The notes beneath the pieces were generated by a model. That model ran no database searches, had not been told where the DNA came from, and was given only the letters and a program-made list of their open reading frames with translations. From Caulobacter flavus (lineage in GTDB: Bacteria; Pseudomonadota; Alphaproteobacteria; Caulobacterales; Caulobacteraceae), in NCBI RefSeq assembly GCF_003722335.1, contig NZ_CP026100.1, positions 4,500,001-4,564,000 on the forward strand: 64,000 nt of DNA, written 5' to 3'. Shown one piece after another: positions 38,330 to 47,039 of the stretch (the stretch's first letter is position 1; every line of letters starts with the position of its first letter). A program made the translations under genes and the position numbers.

Positions 38330-40150
38330 CTACCCCGCCATCCGATAACCCCCCGCCGCGCGCGCGCCCGTCACCCGGAAACGGCCGGTCATCTCCAGCA
38401 GGCCGACGATCTCGCTCTTGAGGGCGTGGGCGACGGCGTTAGCTTCCTCGACCATGGCCGCGTTCTGCTGCACGCCCTGGTCCATCTGGTTCACCGCCGC
38501 ATTGACCTCGTTGAGGCCCGTCGCCTGCTCGCCCGCGGAAGCCGCCAGTTCACGCACCAGCACGTCGATCTCGCCGACCTTGAAGACGATGCCTTCCAGC
38601 GCCTCGCCGGTCTGGCCGACCAGCTTTACCCCTTCGTCGACCTGGCGGGCCGAGGTCGAGATCAGGGTCTTGATTTCCTTGGCCGCGTCGGCCGAGCGCT
38701 GAGCGAGCGCGCGCACTTCCTGGGCGACGACGGCGAAGCCCCTGCCCGCCTCGCCGGCCCGAGCGGCCTCGACCCCGGCGTTGAGCGCCAGGAGATTGGT
38801 CTGGAAGGCGATCTCGTCGATGACGCCGATGATCTGGCCGATCTGGCGCGAAGAACTCTCGATGCCAGTCATGGCCTCGACAGCGCCGCGCACGACCTCG
38901 CCGGAGCGTTCGGCGTCGCCGCGGGCCGAGCCGACCACACGGGCGGCCTCGCCGGCGCCCTGCGAGGCGCGGCGGACGGTGGCGGTGATCTCGTCGAGGG
39001 CGGCGGCGGTCTCCTCCAGGCCGGCGGCCTGCTGTTCGCTGCGACGGGCGGTCTGGTCGGCCGCGGCGGCGATCTCGTCCGAGCCCCGGCCGATGCCGTC
39101 CACGGCGGCCAGGATCTGGCCCATCGCCTCGTCCAGGTGGCCCATGGCGGCGTTGAAGTCGTCGCGCAGCTGGCGATAGCCCTCGGGGAAGGCCTCGGTA
39201 ACCCGTACCGTCAGGTCCCCGCGCGACAGGCGCGACAGCCCGCCCGCGATGGCGTCCATGACGAAGGCCTGCTCGCGGGCTGCGGCCTCGCGGGCCTGTT
39301 CGTTACGGCCGCGCTCCTCGTCGCCGGCGGCGCGCGAGCGGGCCTGCTCGGCCTGGGCGCTCTTCAGAGCCAGGGCGTTGTCCTTGAAGACCTGCACGGC
39401 CTTGGCCATCAGTCCGACCTCGTCGCGGCGGCCGGCGCCGGCCACGACCGTCTCGAGGCGCCCCTCGGCCAGGTCGTTCATGGCCCGGGAGAGCCCCGCC
39501 ACCGGCCGCGAGATCTTGACCGCGCCGATCCAGAGCGCGAAGGCCACCCCGCCCAGGGCGGCAGCGACGCCGAACAGCAGCGTCAGCAGCACGCCGCGCC
39601 CGGCCTCGGCGCGAGCCGCCGCGACCATGGCGTCGGTCTCCTCGTGATAGCCGTCACCCCAGGCCTTCACGTCCTTGGCCAGGGCGTCGATGGCCGGATC
39701 CATGACGGCCAAATGCGACATGGCACCGGTGTCATCATTGGACAAGCCTTTGTCGGCGGCGCCCCGCGCATCGGCGTAGAGGGCGTCGATCCGGGCGCGG
39801 AAGCCCTCGGCCTTCTGCGTGATCGCCGGATCGAAGCCGGTCATCTTGTCGAGGCTGTCCTTGCCCTCGGCATAGACCTTGTCGAGTTCCGTCGAAGCGG
39901 CCTGCGCCTGGCTGGAGGCGCCGTCGTAGGTCACGGTGCGGTGGGCGGCGTGGCCCATCATGGCCAGGCGGCGGCTGAAGCGGGCCGACTGCACCTCGGC
40001 GGGGGCGCGATGCTCGACGAGGCGGCTGGTGGCGGCGTCCAGGCTCTTCTGCTGCCAGACCCCCAGGCCCGTGCAGCCCAGCACGGCGGCGCCCAGCACG
40101 ACGGCCGGCAAGGCGACCTTCGAGGCGATCTTGAGATCGTCGAGCTTCAT
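38330..40150 (-). CDS. Methyl-accepting chemotaxis protein
   Basis: The 606-aa protein has a first membrane helix at about residues 12-32 and a periplasmic helical sensor domain (30-185). The second helix (about 188-212) is followed by HAMP (KISRPVAGLSRAMNDLAEGRLE). The cytoplasmic signalling domain has the hairpin tip DEIAFQTNLLALNAGVEAARAG and EVRALAQRSADAAKEIK. The C-terminus ends in GYRMAG without a CheR/CheB-tethering pentapeptide such as NWETF. A second HAMP-like segment (LSRLSRGDLTVRVTEAFPEG) precedes the signalling domain. The ligand is unknown. Confidence 0.93.
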   Translation of the reverse strand: MKLDDLKIASKVALPAVVLGAAVLGCTGLGVWQQKSLDAATSRLVEHRAPAEVQSARFSRRLAMMGHAAHRTVTYDGASSQAQAASTELDKVYAEGKDSLDKMTGFDPAITQKAEGFRARIDALYADARGAADKGLSNDDTGAMSHLAVMDPAIDALAKDVKAWGDGYHEETDAMVAAARAEAGRGVLLTLLFGVAAALGGVAFALWIGAVKISRPVAGLSRAMNDLAEGRLETVVAGAGRRDEVGLMAKAVQVFKDNALALKSAQAEQARSRAAGDEERGRNEQAREAAAREQAFVMDAIAGGLSRLSRGDLTVRVTEAFPEGYRQLRDDFNAAMGHLDEAMGQILAAVDGIGRGSDEIAAAADQTARRSEQQAAGLEETAAALDEITATVRRASQGAGEAARVVGSARGDAERSGEVVRGAVEAMTGIESSSRQIGQIIGVIDEIAFQTNLLALNAGVEAARAGEAGRGFAVVAQEVRALAQRSADAAKEIKTLISTSARQVDEGVKLVGQTGEALEGIVFKVGEIDVLVRELAASAGEQATGLNEVNAAVNQMDQGVQQNAAMVEEANAVAHALKSEIVGLLEMTGRFRVTGARAAGGYRMAG

Positions 40151-40304
40151 GTTCGTTTCCCCCCGGATGTTTGTCTGATCCGCGCCGGACTCGCGGTAGT
40201 TGAACGCAGTTTTTCGGGCGCGGCGTAAAAACCCCGTTAAGTCGCTTGACCCAGGCGCTCACGGCTGTAGGACGCACGGCCCCTCCCCGGCCCGAGCTAT
40301 TTCC

Positions 40305-41630
40305 ATGACGTCCGCCGTCCAGCCGACGATCGGCATCGATTTCGGCACCACCAACACCGTCGTCGCCATCGCCGACGGCGACGGTCCCGCGCGCCTGGTG
40401 CGCTTTCCGGTCGGCGAGAAGGACATCTTCGCCTTTCGCTCGGCGCTGAGCTTCCATTCGCTGGCCGGCCCGGACGGGCGGCCGACCGAGCGCGTCATCG
40501 AGGCCGGCCCCTGGGCGATCGAGGCCTATGTCGAGGATCCGCTGGAGACCCGCTTCGTCCAGTCGTTCAAGACGTTCGCCGCGAGCGCGGCCTTCACCGA
40601 GACCCGCATCCTCGACAAGCGCTACCTGTTCGAGGACCTGCTGGCGGCCTTCCTGTTCAAGCTGCGCGACCACGCTGGCGGCCAGATGAGCCAGTTGCCG
40701 CCCCGGGTGATCGTCGGCCGGCCGGTGACCTTCGCCGGCGGCAATCCGGACGAGGCCCTGGCCCTGCGCCGTTACGAGGCCGCGTTCGAGCGCCTGGGCT
40801 TCTCCGATATCCGCTACGCCCACGAGCCGGTCGGCGCGGCCTTCTTCTTCGCCCGTCAGCTGAAGGAGGACGCCACGGTGCTGGTGGCCGACTTCGGTGG
40901 CGGCACCAGCGACTTCTCGATCGTGCGGTTCGAACGCCACGGCAGCCAGCTTCGCTCGGTTCCGCTGGCGCGCTCGGGCGTCGGCGTGGCCGGCGACGCC
41001 TTCGACTACCGGATCATCGACAACGTGGTGTCGCCGGAACTGGGCAAGGGCAGCCTGTACAAGGCCATGTCCAGCCGCCTGCCGATTCCGCAGCGCTACT
41101 ACACCGCCTTCGCCCGCTGGGACCAGCTGGCCCTGCTGCGGGCGTCCAAGGACATGCGCGACATCCGCGCCCTGGAACGCACGGCGGTCGAGCCGGAGAA
41201 GATCGCTCGCCTGATCGAGGTGCTCGACGACAACCACGGCTACGCCCTCTACCGCTCGGTCTCTGGCCTGAAGGAGGCGCTATCGAGCCAGGAAAGCGCG
41301 CGGTTCTCGTTCAAGGCCGGCTCTGTGGAGATCGAGCGCGAGGTGGCCCGGACCGAGTTCGAAGACTGGATCGCGCCGGAACTGAAGGCCATCGAGACGG
41401 CCGTCGACCAGGCGCTGGAGCGCTCGGGCCTGGCTCCCGAGGGCGTGGACCGGGTGTTCCTGACCGGCGGCTCGTCTTTCGTGCCGGCCGTCCGCGACAT
41501 CTTCCTGCGCCGGTTCGGGGCCGAACGCATCGAGAGCGGCGGCGAGTTCGAGTCGATCGCCTCGGGCCTGGCGCTGATCGGGCACGAGACGGACCTGGAC
41601 CTGTGGAGCGAGCGGGCGGCTAGGCCCTAG
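40305..41630 (+). CDS. Hsp70-like ATPase (YegD-type, without substrate domain)
   Basis: The 441-aa protein has the actin/Hsp70 nucleotide site: phosphate 1 loop IGIDFGTTNTVVAIADG, phosphate 2 loop VLVADFGGGTSDFSIV and the adenosine loop VFLTGGSSFVPAVRDIF. The chain ends soon after the ATPase domain, so the substrate-binding beta-sandwich of DnaK is missing, as in E. coli YegD. It may be a chaperone-like or regulatory ATPase. It is divergent from the chemoreceptor gene; no DnaJ or GrpE partner is close. Confidence 0.9.
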   Translation: MTSAVQPTIGIDFGTTNTVVAIADGDGPARLVRFPVGEKDIFAFRSALSFHSLAGPDGRPTERVIEAGPWAIEAYVEDPLETRFVQSFKTFAASAAFTETRILDKRYLFEDLLAAFLFKLRDHAGGQMSQLPPRVIVGRPVTFAGGNPDEALALRRYEAAFERLGFSDIRYAHEPVGAAFFFARQLKEDATVLVADFGGGTSDFSIVRFERHGSQLRSVPLARSGVGVAGDAFDYRIIDNVVSPELGKGSLYKAMSSRLPIPQRYYTAFARWDQLALLRASKDMRDIRALERTAVEPEKIARLIEVLDDNHGYALYRSVSGLKEALSSQESARFSFKAGSVEIEREVARTEFEDWIAPELKAIETAVDQALERSGLAPEGVDRVFLTGGSSFVPAVRDIFLRRFGAERIESGGEFESIASGLALIGHETDLDLWSERAARP

Positions 41631-41644
41631 CCGCCTTCGGCGGC

Positions 41645-41725
41645 CCCCTCGGTCGTTCCGCGACAGCTCCCCCAGAGGGGGAGCATCTGGAGCGCCAAGT
41701 TCCTCCCCCCTCTGGGGGAGGATCT
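41645..41725. repeat. Repeat family C, inverted composite
   Basis: CCCCTCGGTCGTTCCGCGACAGCT, split as a CCGCGACAGCT unit and CTCCCCCAGAGGGGGAG palindrome, is followed by an inverted CTCCCCCCTCTGGGGGAG unit. It fills the 98-bp gap between converging genes and could form a terminator-like hairpin. Confidence 0.6.
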
Positions 41726-41728
41726 CGG

Positions 41729-43180
41729 TTACCGCTGCGCCTGCACCGTCTTCACCGGCGGCGCGGTTTCCCAGCCGCCGCCCAGGGCCAGGAAGAGGTT
41801 GACCTGATCGGCGGCCACAGCGGCGTCGGAGGCGGCCAGGGCGGCTTCGGCGCCGGCCAGGGTGCGCTGGGCGTCGAGGCCCTGGAGGTAGGGCGCGCGG
41901 CCGGCCTTGTAGAGCGTGGCGGCCTGGCGCTCGGCCTTCACGGCCTCGTCGCGGGCGGCGCGCAGGGCGGCGTTGCGGTCGAGTTCGTGGGCGTAGGCGG
42001 TCAGGCTGGTCTCGGTCTCGCGCAGGGCGTTGAGCACCACGCCGTCGAACCTGGCCAGGGCCCCGTCGGCGCCGGCCTCGGCCCCGCGGATGCGGGCGCG
42101 TTCGCCCTCGCCCGGCAGGGTCCACGAGATCAGGCCCGACAGGCTCCAGCGGTTGGCGGCCGGCTGGCCGATGTCGGCCAGCAGGCCCGTGGAACCGCCG
42201 CCCAGGCCGAAGCTGATGTTCGGATAGAGCGCGCCCCTGGCGACGCCGATGCGGGCGGTGGCGCCGGCCAGGGTGCGTTCGGCCTGGCGGACGTCGGGAC
42301 GTCGCTTGAGCAGCGCCGCCCCGTCGCCCACCGGCAGGGGCTGGGAAAGCTTCGGCGGCGTCGCGCAGGCTTCCACGACCTTGGGGAACTGGGCCGGCGG
42401 CTTGCCGGTCAGGACGGCCAGCTTGTATAGCGCGGCCTTGCGATGGGCCTCGAAGCTGGGGATGGCGGCGCGCTGCAGGTCGACCTGGGCCCGGGCGCGG
42501 GTGGCGTCGAGGCTCGTGCCCCGGCCCGCCGCGATCAGGCGGTTGGTGACGTCCAGGCTCTTCTGCTGCAGGTCCAGGCTGTGTTCGGCGACATGGATCT
42601 CGTGGCCGGCCGAGCAGGCCTCGACATAGGCCCGCGCGACGTCGGCGGCGACGCTGACGCGGGCGAGATCCAGGGCAGCCTGGCTGGCGTCGGCGTCGGC
42701 ATGGGCGGCCTCGGCGGCGCGCTTCAGGCGTCCCACGAGATCGACCTGGTAGGAGACCTTCACCCCCGCGTCGGCCAGGTTCTCGACCGGCAGGGGCTCG
42801 CTCATCAGGTACTGCTCGCCGGACTCGCGGGCGTGCATGGCGGCGGCCGACGCCCCGACCGAGAAGCCGCCGGCGTCGTCGGCCTCGCCGGCCACGGCGC
42901 GAGCGCGGGCCAGGCTGGCGGCGGCCACCCGCAGGTCGGTGTTGGCGGCCAGAGCTTCCTGGACGAGCCCGTTCAGGGTCTCGTCGTCATAGAGCTTCCA
43001 CCAGCCGTCCGGGACCGGATCCTGGCTGACGGCGACGCTGGCGGAGCCCATGAACGGGGCCTGGGCGGCCGGCTCGTTGATCTTGGCGACGTCGGGCCGC
43101 TTGTAGTCGGGGCCGACGGTGGCGCAGGCGGCCAGGGCAAGCAACGAGGTCGCGGCCGCCAGGGTGCGGAGCGTGCTCAT
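41729..43180 (-). CDS. NodT-family outer-membrane efflux lipoprotein
   Basis: The 483-aa protein starts at the ATG at 43180, four bases inside the preceding HlyD gene. Its signal peptide ends in a lipobox (LLALAACATVGPDYKRP), with lipidation expected on the Cys. Two outer-membrane-factor repeats follow, containing long helices (ADLRVAAASLARARA-type, and LRAARDEAVKAERQAATLYKAG). It is the TolC-like channel of a tripartite pump with the upstream FUSC permease and HlyD adaptor. Confidence 0.92.
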   Translation of the reverse strand: MSTLRTLAAATSLLALAACATVGPDYKRPDVAKINEPAAQAPFMGSASVAVSQDPVPDGWWKLYDDETLNGLVQEALAANTDLRVAAASLARARAVAGEADDAGGFSVGASAAAMHARESGEQYLMSEPLPVENLADAGVKVSYQVDLVGRLKRAAEAAHADADASQAALDLARVSVAADVARAYVEACSAGHEIHVAEHSLDLQQKSLDVTNRLIAAGRGTSLDATRARAQVDLQRAAIPSFEAHRKAALYKLAVLTGKPPAQFPKVVEACATPPKLSQPLPVGDGAALLKRRPDVRQAERTLAGATARIGVARGALYPNISFGLGGGSTGLLADIGQPAANRWSLSGLISWTLPGEGERARIRGAEAGADGALARFDGVVLNALRETETSLTAYAHELDRNAALRAARDEAVKAERQAATLYKAGRAPYLQGLDAQRTLAGAEAALAASDAAVAADQVNLFLALGGGWETAPPVKTVQAQR

Positions 43181-44106
43181 GAGGCGGCTCCCTTGGCGGC
43201 GACCTTCGTGCTCCCCTTCCCTTGCGCCTGAGCCTGCCCCAGCACCGCGACGGTGGCGGTGCGGCCGGCGATCAGGCGCAGGTCCTTGGGCGTCTCGTCC
43301 AGGGCGACGCGGACAGGCACCCGCTGGGCCAGGCGCACCCAACTGAAGGTGGGGTTGACGTTGGGCAGCAGGCTGGCGCCGGCGGCGCGGTCGCGGTCCT
43401 CGATGCCGGCGGCGATCGACTGGATGTGGCCGTGCAGCGGGCGGTCTTCGCCCATGACGGTGACGCTGACCCTCTGGCCGACGTGCAGGCCCTTGAGCTT
43501 GGTCTCCTCGAAATAGCCCTCGACCCGGTACGAGCGGCTGTCGATCAGGGCCAGCACCGGCTTGCCGGCCGTGACGTAGTCGCCGGCGCGCAGCGTCAGG
43601 TCCGACAGGAAGCCGTCGGTGGGCGCGACCACCAGGGTGCGTTCGAGGTTCAGGGCGGCCAGGTCGCGGGCGGCGACGGCCTGGGCCAGGGCGGCCTGGC
43701 CTTGCTCGACCTTGGCAAGGCTCTGCTCGGTGATCTCGCCGGCGACCAGGTCGCCCAGCACGCGGTTGCGGACCAGTTCGCGGCGGGCCTGGGCCAGTTG
43801 GGCCTTCTGGGCGGCGACGGCCGCGTCGGCCTGACGCAGCGCCAGAGCGTAGCGGTCGCGGTCGACGTAGAACAGCGGCTGGCCGGCCTTGACCGTCTGG
43901 TCGTTGACCACCTGGACGGCGGTCACCAGGCCCGAGACGTCGGGGGCGACCTGGACGATGTCGGCGCGGACGCGGCCGTCACGGGTCCAGGGATCGACCT
44001 GATAGTGGTCCCAGAGGCGCTTGCCCCCGACCACGGCGACGGCGACGACGGCCAGGGTGACCGCGACGCGGCCGGCTTGGGGGAGGATAGTTTTCAGCTG
44101 GGGCAT
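43177..44106 (-). CDS. HlyD/EmrA-family membrane-fusion protein (AaeA-like)
   Basis: The 309-aa protein has an N-terminal membrane anchor (about residues 13-28), a lipoyl half-motif DGRVRADIVQVAPDVSGLV, a short helical hairpin and the second lipoyl half VVAPTDGFLSDLTLRAGDYV. The beta-barrel part (RVSVTVMGEDRPLHGHI) follows. The size fits AaeA/FusE adaptors that link FUSC permeases to outer-membrane channels. The gene lies 7 bp after DUF1656 and overlaps the NodT gene by four bases. Confidence 0.92.
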   Translation of the reverse strand: MPQLKTILPQAGRVAVTLAVVAVAVVGGKRLWDHYQVDPWTRDGRVRADIVQVAPDVSGLVTAVQVVNDQTVKAGQPLFYVDRDRYALALRQADAAVAAQKAQLAQARRELVRNRVLGDLVAGEITEQSLAKVEQGQAALAQAVAARDLAALNLERTLVVAPTDGFLSDLTLRAGDYVTAGKPVLALIDSRSYRVEGYFEETKLKGLHVGQRVSVTVMGEDRPLHGHIQSIAAGIEDRDRAAGASLLPNVNPTFSWVRLAQRVPVRVALDETPKDLRLIAGRTATVAVLGQAQAQGKGSTKVAAKGAAS

Positions 44107-44113
44107 GTTTTTC

Positions 44114-44314
44114 TTATGGACGGACCAGGACCACGGCGGCGGCCCAGAGGATGACGAACAGAGCGGTGTCGAAGAGCGCCGGGTGCCACACGAAACGGTA
44201 GGCTCCGGCCCAGGACAGCACGCGTCGGAGAACGAAGGCGGCGACGAGGGCCGCCACGGCCGAGACGAGGACGGACGACAGGAAGACGCCGTCGATATTG
44301 TATTCGCCGATCAT
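44114..44314 (-). CDS. DUF1656 membrane protein (AaeX-like)
   Basis: The 66-aa protein has two membrane helices separated by RRVLSWAGAYRFVWHPALFD, the typical DUF1656 loop. It overlaps the FUSC stop (ATGA at 44311). This small protein accompanies FUSC/HlyD pumps in many proteobacteria (aaeX in E. coli). Its exact part in the pump is unknown. Confidence 0.9.
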   Translation of the reverse strand: MIGEYNIDGVFLSSVLVSAVAALVAAFVLRRVLSWAGAYRFVWHPALFDTALFVILWAAAVVLVRP

Positions 44315-46332
44315 GCGGCGGACTCCGGATTGAAGGCGGGGGCGTCGGGGAAGAGGTTGCGGCGCAGACCGACGAGGCCGGTGACGCCGCCCAGGGCGCT
44401 ATTGGGTGCGAAACGGGCCTCGCCCATGCGGGTCAGGGCCTGGTCGAGGCGGACCAGCAGGTCGGCGCGCGGCGGCTGGCGACGGCCGGCCGACAGGGCG
44501 GCGTAGTGGTCGCCTACCCCGTCGAGCACGGCGTCGAGTGCGGTCCGGGCCGAGCCCGAGGTCTCGCCCCGGGCGGTCTGGACGGCCACCAGGTTCATGC
44601 CCACCCGCAGGTCGCGCAGCACGTCGACGCCGACGAGGTCGTCGCGCGGCCCCACGGCGGCGAGCTTGGGAGTCAGCAGGCCCAGGCGGTCGACCAGGGC
44701 GGCGGCGAAGGCGGCCGGCTCGGGCGCGCGGTTGGAGCGGGCCAGGCGCGCCAGGTTCTTCCAGGTACGCGACAACAGGCGCCGGGCGCCGGCGTCGATG
44801 CTCATCGAGCGCATGGCGGCGGTGACGAAGATCGCCGCGCCCAGGCCGACGAATTGGCCCAGATTGACGTTCAGGAAGCTGGCGAAGTCGGCGCTGAAGG
44901 TCTCCTGCAGCGCCAGCGCGTTGCAGAATCCCATCAGCGTGGCCAGGGCCGCACCCATGGTCTTGGGGTTGGGAATGAACAGGCCGATGAACAGCAGCGG
45001 TGGGGCCAGGGTCAGGACCAGCAGCGGATAGCCGTCGATGGCCGGCAGCACGGCGAACATGTAGAGCGCCGACAGCGGCAGCGAGACCAGGGTGAAGATC
45101 CCGAAGCTGCGGATGGCGGGCACGGGATCGTCCATGGCCGCGAAGAAGCAGCAGAACACCGCCGCCATCACCGGGGCCGAGGCGCCGTCGCCCCAGCCCG
45201 AGACGATCCAGATGCCGCAGGACAGCAGCACCGCGATCGCGGCCGCCGCCCCCGACAGCAGCGCCAGCGGCAGGTCGCTGTGCATGCGGCGGCGCGCGGC
45301 GTTGGCCGTGGCGGCGGCAAGGTTGGGCGACAGCGGGGCGTCGGGGTTTTCCAGGCGGGTCATAAGGGCGTGACCCTCGCCCAGGGCCTGGACGGTCTCG
45401 GCCAGCCGCACCAGCAGGCTCTCGACCAGCAGGGCGTTCCAGTCGCCGCCGCGACGCTCGGCCGCCTCGGCCTGGAGGCGGGCGATGAGGTCAAGGCCCG
45501 GGCCGCGCGTCGCACCGGCCTCGATCCAGCCGACCACGGCGTCCAGCGCCCGGCGGGCGGCGGGGTCCTGGACGTCCTTCAGGGCCTGCATGCGGTCGGA
45601 CAGGCCCGACAGCAGCGGAATGAGGATCAGGAGGCGCTCGTGCAGGGCCCGAACGACGCCGGTGGTCTCGCGCAGGCGGGTGGTGTCGAACGGCAGGTGC
45701 GTAGCCAGCATCTGGATCTCGCTGGCGGCGGCGGCCAGGTGACGGCGGTCGCGGGCAAAGGCCTGCTCGTCGGCGCCCTTCAGCACGTCCAGCGCCCAGC
45801 GGTCGGCCTCGCCCAGCCACGCCGACAGGCGGGCGCGCAGTACGGTCCCGACCGGACGCGGGAAGACGAGGCTGTGGACCAGGGTGGCGCAGATGATCCC
45901 TAGGCCGATCTCGACCACGCGCCAGACGGCCAGGTCGAAGATGGCGCCGGGCTGGCTGACGGCCGGGAAGCCGATGATGGCGGCGGTGTAGCCGGCCAGC
46001 ATGAGAACGTAGCTGCGCGGCGTGCGGTCGAGCAGCGAGATGGTCAGGCAGGCGCCGACCCACAGGGCCAGGGCCAGGCACAGCAGCACCGGGGCGTTGA
46101 CCAGGTTGGGCACCAGGGCGACGGCGGCCGCGCCGCCCAGCATGGTGCCGAGCACGCGATACAGCGCCTTGGAGCGCACCGCCCCGGCCAGGGGCTGGCT
46201 GACGATGTAGGCCGTAGTCATGGCCCAGTACGGACGCGGCAGCCCCACGGCGAAGCCGATCCAGAGGGCGAGCATGGCGGCGACGAAGCTGTTCAGCGAG
46301 AACAGCAGCGTCCACCGGTCGAACTTGGGCAT
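44311..46332 (-). CDS. FUSC-family aromatic-acid efflux permease (AaeB-like)
   Basis: The 673-aa inner-membrane protein has two six-helix halves: residues about 10-170 (LALWIGFAVGLPRPYWAMTT, VALVPNLVNAPVLL) and 350-510 (AAAIAVLLSCGIWIVSGWGDG, LFIGLFIPNPKTMGAALATL). Soluble helical domains lie between and after them. This is the architecture of FusC/AaeB, which exports fusaric, hydroxybenzoic and related aromatic acids. It comes 6 bp after marR and overlaps DUF1656. In this genome the catabolic region nearby gives such a pump an obvious possible task, although no sequence link proves it. Confidence 0.92.
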   Translation of the reverse strand: MPKFDRWTLLFSLNSFVAAMLALWIGFAVGLPRPYWAMTTAYIVSQPLAGAVRSKALYRVLGTMLGGAAAVALVPNLVNAPVLLCLALALWVGACLTISLLDRTPRSYVLMLAGYTAAIIGFPAVSQPGAIFDLAVWRVVEIGLGIICATLVHSLVFPRPVGTVLRARLSAWLGEADRWALDVLKGADEQAFARDRRHLAAAASEIQMLATHLPFDTTRLRETTGVVRALHERLLILIPLLSGLSDRMQALKDVQDPAARRALDAVVGWIEAGATRGPGLDLIARLQAEAAERRGGDWNALLVESLLVRLAETVQALGEGHALMTRLENPDAPLSPNLAAATANAARRRMHSDLPLALLSGAAAAIAVLLSCGIWIVSGWGDGASAPVMAAVFCCFFAAMDDPVPAIRSFGIFTLVSLPLSALYMFAVLPAIDGYPLLVLTLAPPLLFIGLFIPNPKTMGAALATLMGFCNALALQETFSADFASFLNVNLGQFVGLGAAIFVTAAMRSMSIDAGARRLLSRTWKNLARLARSNRAPEPAAFAAALVDRLGLLTPKLAAVGPRDDLVGVDVLRDLRVGMNLVAVQTARGETSGSARTALDAVLDGVGDHYAALSAGRRQPPRADLLVRLDQALTRMGEARFAPNSALGGVTGLVGLRRNLFPDAPAFNPESAA

Positions 46333-46338
46333 TGGAGC

Positions 46339-46794
46339 CTACGCCCCCTGCCCGTTGGCGGCTTCCAGGGCCGCCTCGAAGGCGGCGAAGGTGCGCAGGG
46401 TGGCGGCCAGGTCCTCGTCGCTGACCCCGACCAGCAGGCGCGAGCGGACGGCCTGGACGGTGTCCTCGGCGATCACGGCCAGGGCCGCGCCGTCATCGGT
46501 CAGGTGCAGGGTCTTGGCGCGGCCATCGGCGGGGTCGTCGCGGCGCTCCACCAGGCCGGCGGCGCACAACTGGTCGAGCACGCGGACCAGGGACGGACCT
46601 TCGACGCCCAGCTCCTCGGCCAGGACGCCTTGCCGCAGGCCGCCGCCGGCGCGGGCGATGTGCAGCACCGGCAGGGCGCGGGCGTCGGAAAGGCCGTGCT
46701 CGGCCAGGGCGCGATTGACCTCGCGGCGGTAGATGCGCGCCAGGCGCAGCACCGCGCCGGTGAAGGTGCGTTCGCTGGGGATGCGGGGCGTCAT
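46339..46794 (-). CDS. MarR-family transcriptional regulator of the efflux operon
   Basis: The 151-aa protein has a MarR winged helix: LPVLHIARAGGGLRQGVLAEELGV, then SLVRVLDQLCAAGLVERRDDPADGRAKTLHLTDDG with the usual wing. It is the first gene of the five-gene operon with FUSC, DUF1656, HlyD and NodT. MarR proteins are released from DNA by phenolic or aromatic acids. A palindrome directly upstream (46813-46852) is the probable autoregulatory operator. Confidence 0.92.
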   Translation of the reverse strand: MTPRIPSERTFTGAVLRLARIYRREVNRALAEHGLSDARALPVLHIARAGGGLRQGVLAEELGVEGPSLVRVLDQLCAAGLVERRDDPADGRAKTLHLTDDGAALAVIAEDTVQAVRSRLLVGVSDEDLAATLRTFAAFEAALEAANGQGA

Positions 46795-46812
46795 GTAACG
46801 ATGCTCGAAGAA

Positions 46813-46852
46813 CGATAGGTAGCTTGCTATCTATTTAGATAGCTTCCTATCG
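46813..46852. promoter_or_regulatory. Probable MarR operator of the efflux operon
   Basis: GCTATCTA-TT-TAGATAGC (46826-46843) is a perfect 8-2-8 inverted repeat, overlapped by a wider CGATAGG / CCTATCG pair (46813-46819, 46846-46852). It is AT-rich in GC-rich surroundings and lies 19-58 bp upstream of the marR ATG, where it can block the promoter. Confidence 0.8.
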
Positions 46853-46871
46853 ATATCGATGCAAGCCGGCT

Positions 46872-46910
46872 CGGAAAGAAAAACGGCCCCGCTCGTGGGA
46901 GCGGGGCCGT
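46872..46910 (-). terminator. Intrinsic terminator of ppdK
   Basis: On the minus strand a perfect 12-bp stem (46899-46910 with 46883-46894, core ACGGCCCCGCTC) is followed by TTTTCTTTCC. It lies 130 bp after the ppdK stop, beyond a repeat element. Confidence 0.85.
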
Positions 46911-46933
46911 TCATATTGTCGCAGGTGGAGAAG

Positions 46934-47032
46934 CCCCTTCCGGCCCTCCGGGCCACCTCCCCCAGAGGGGGAGGATCTTGCGCTCCAGATGCTCCCCCTC
47001 TGGGGGAGCTGTCGCGGAGCGACTGAGGGGGC
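46934..47032. repeat. Repeat family C, inverted composite
   Basis: An inverted pair made of CCGGCCCTCCGGGCCACCT with CCCCCAGAGGGGGAG, and CCCCCTCTGGGGGAG with GCTGTCGCGGAGCGACTGAG. It lies in the transcribed 3' region of ppdK, before its terminator. Confidence 0.65.
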
Positions 47033-47039
47033 CCTTGCC

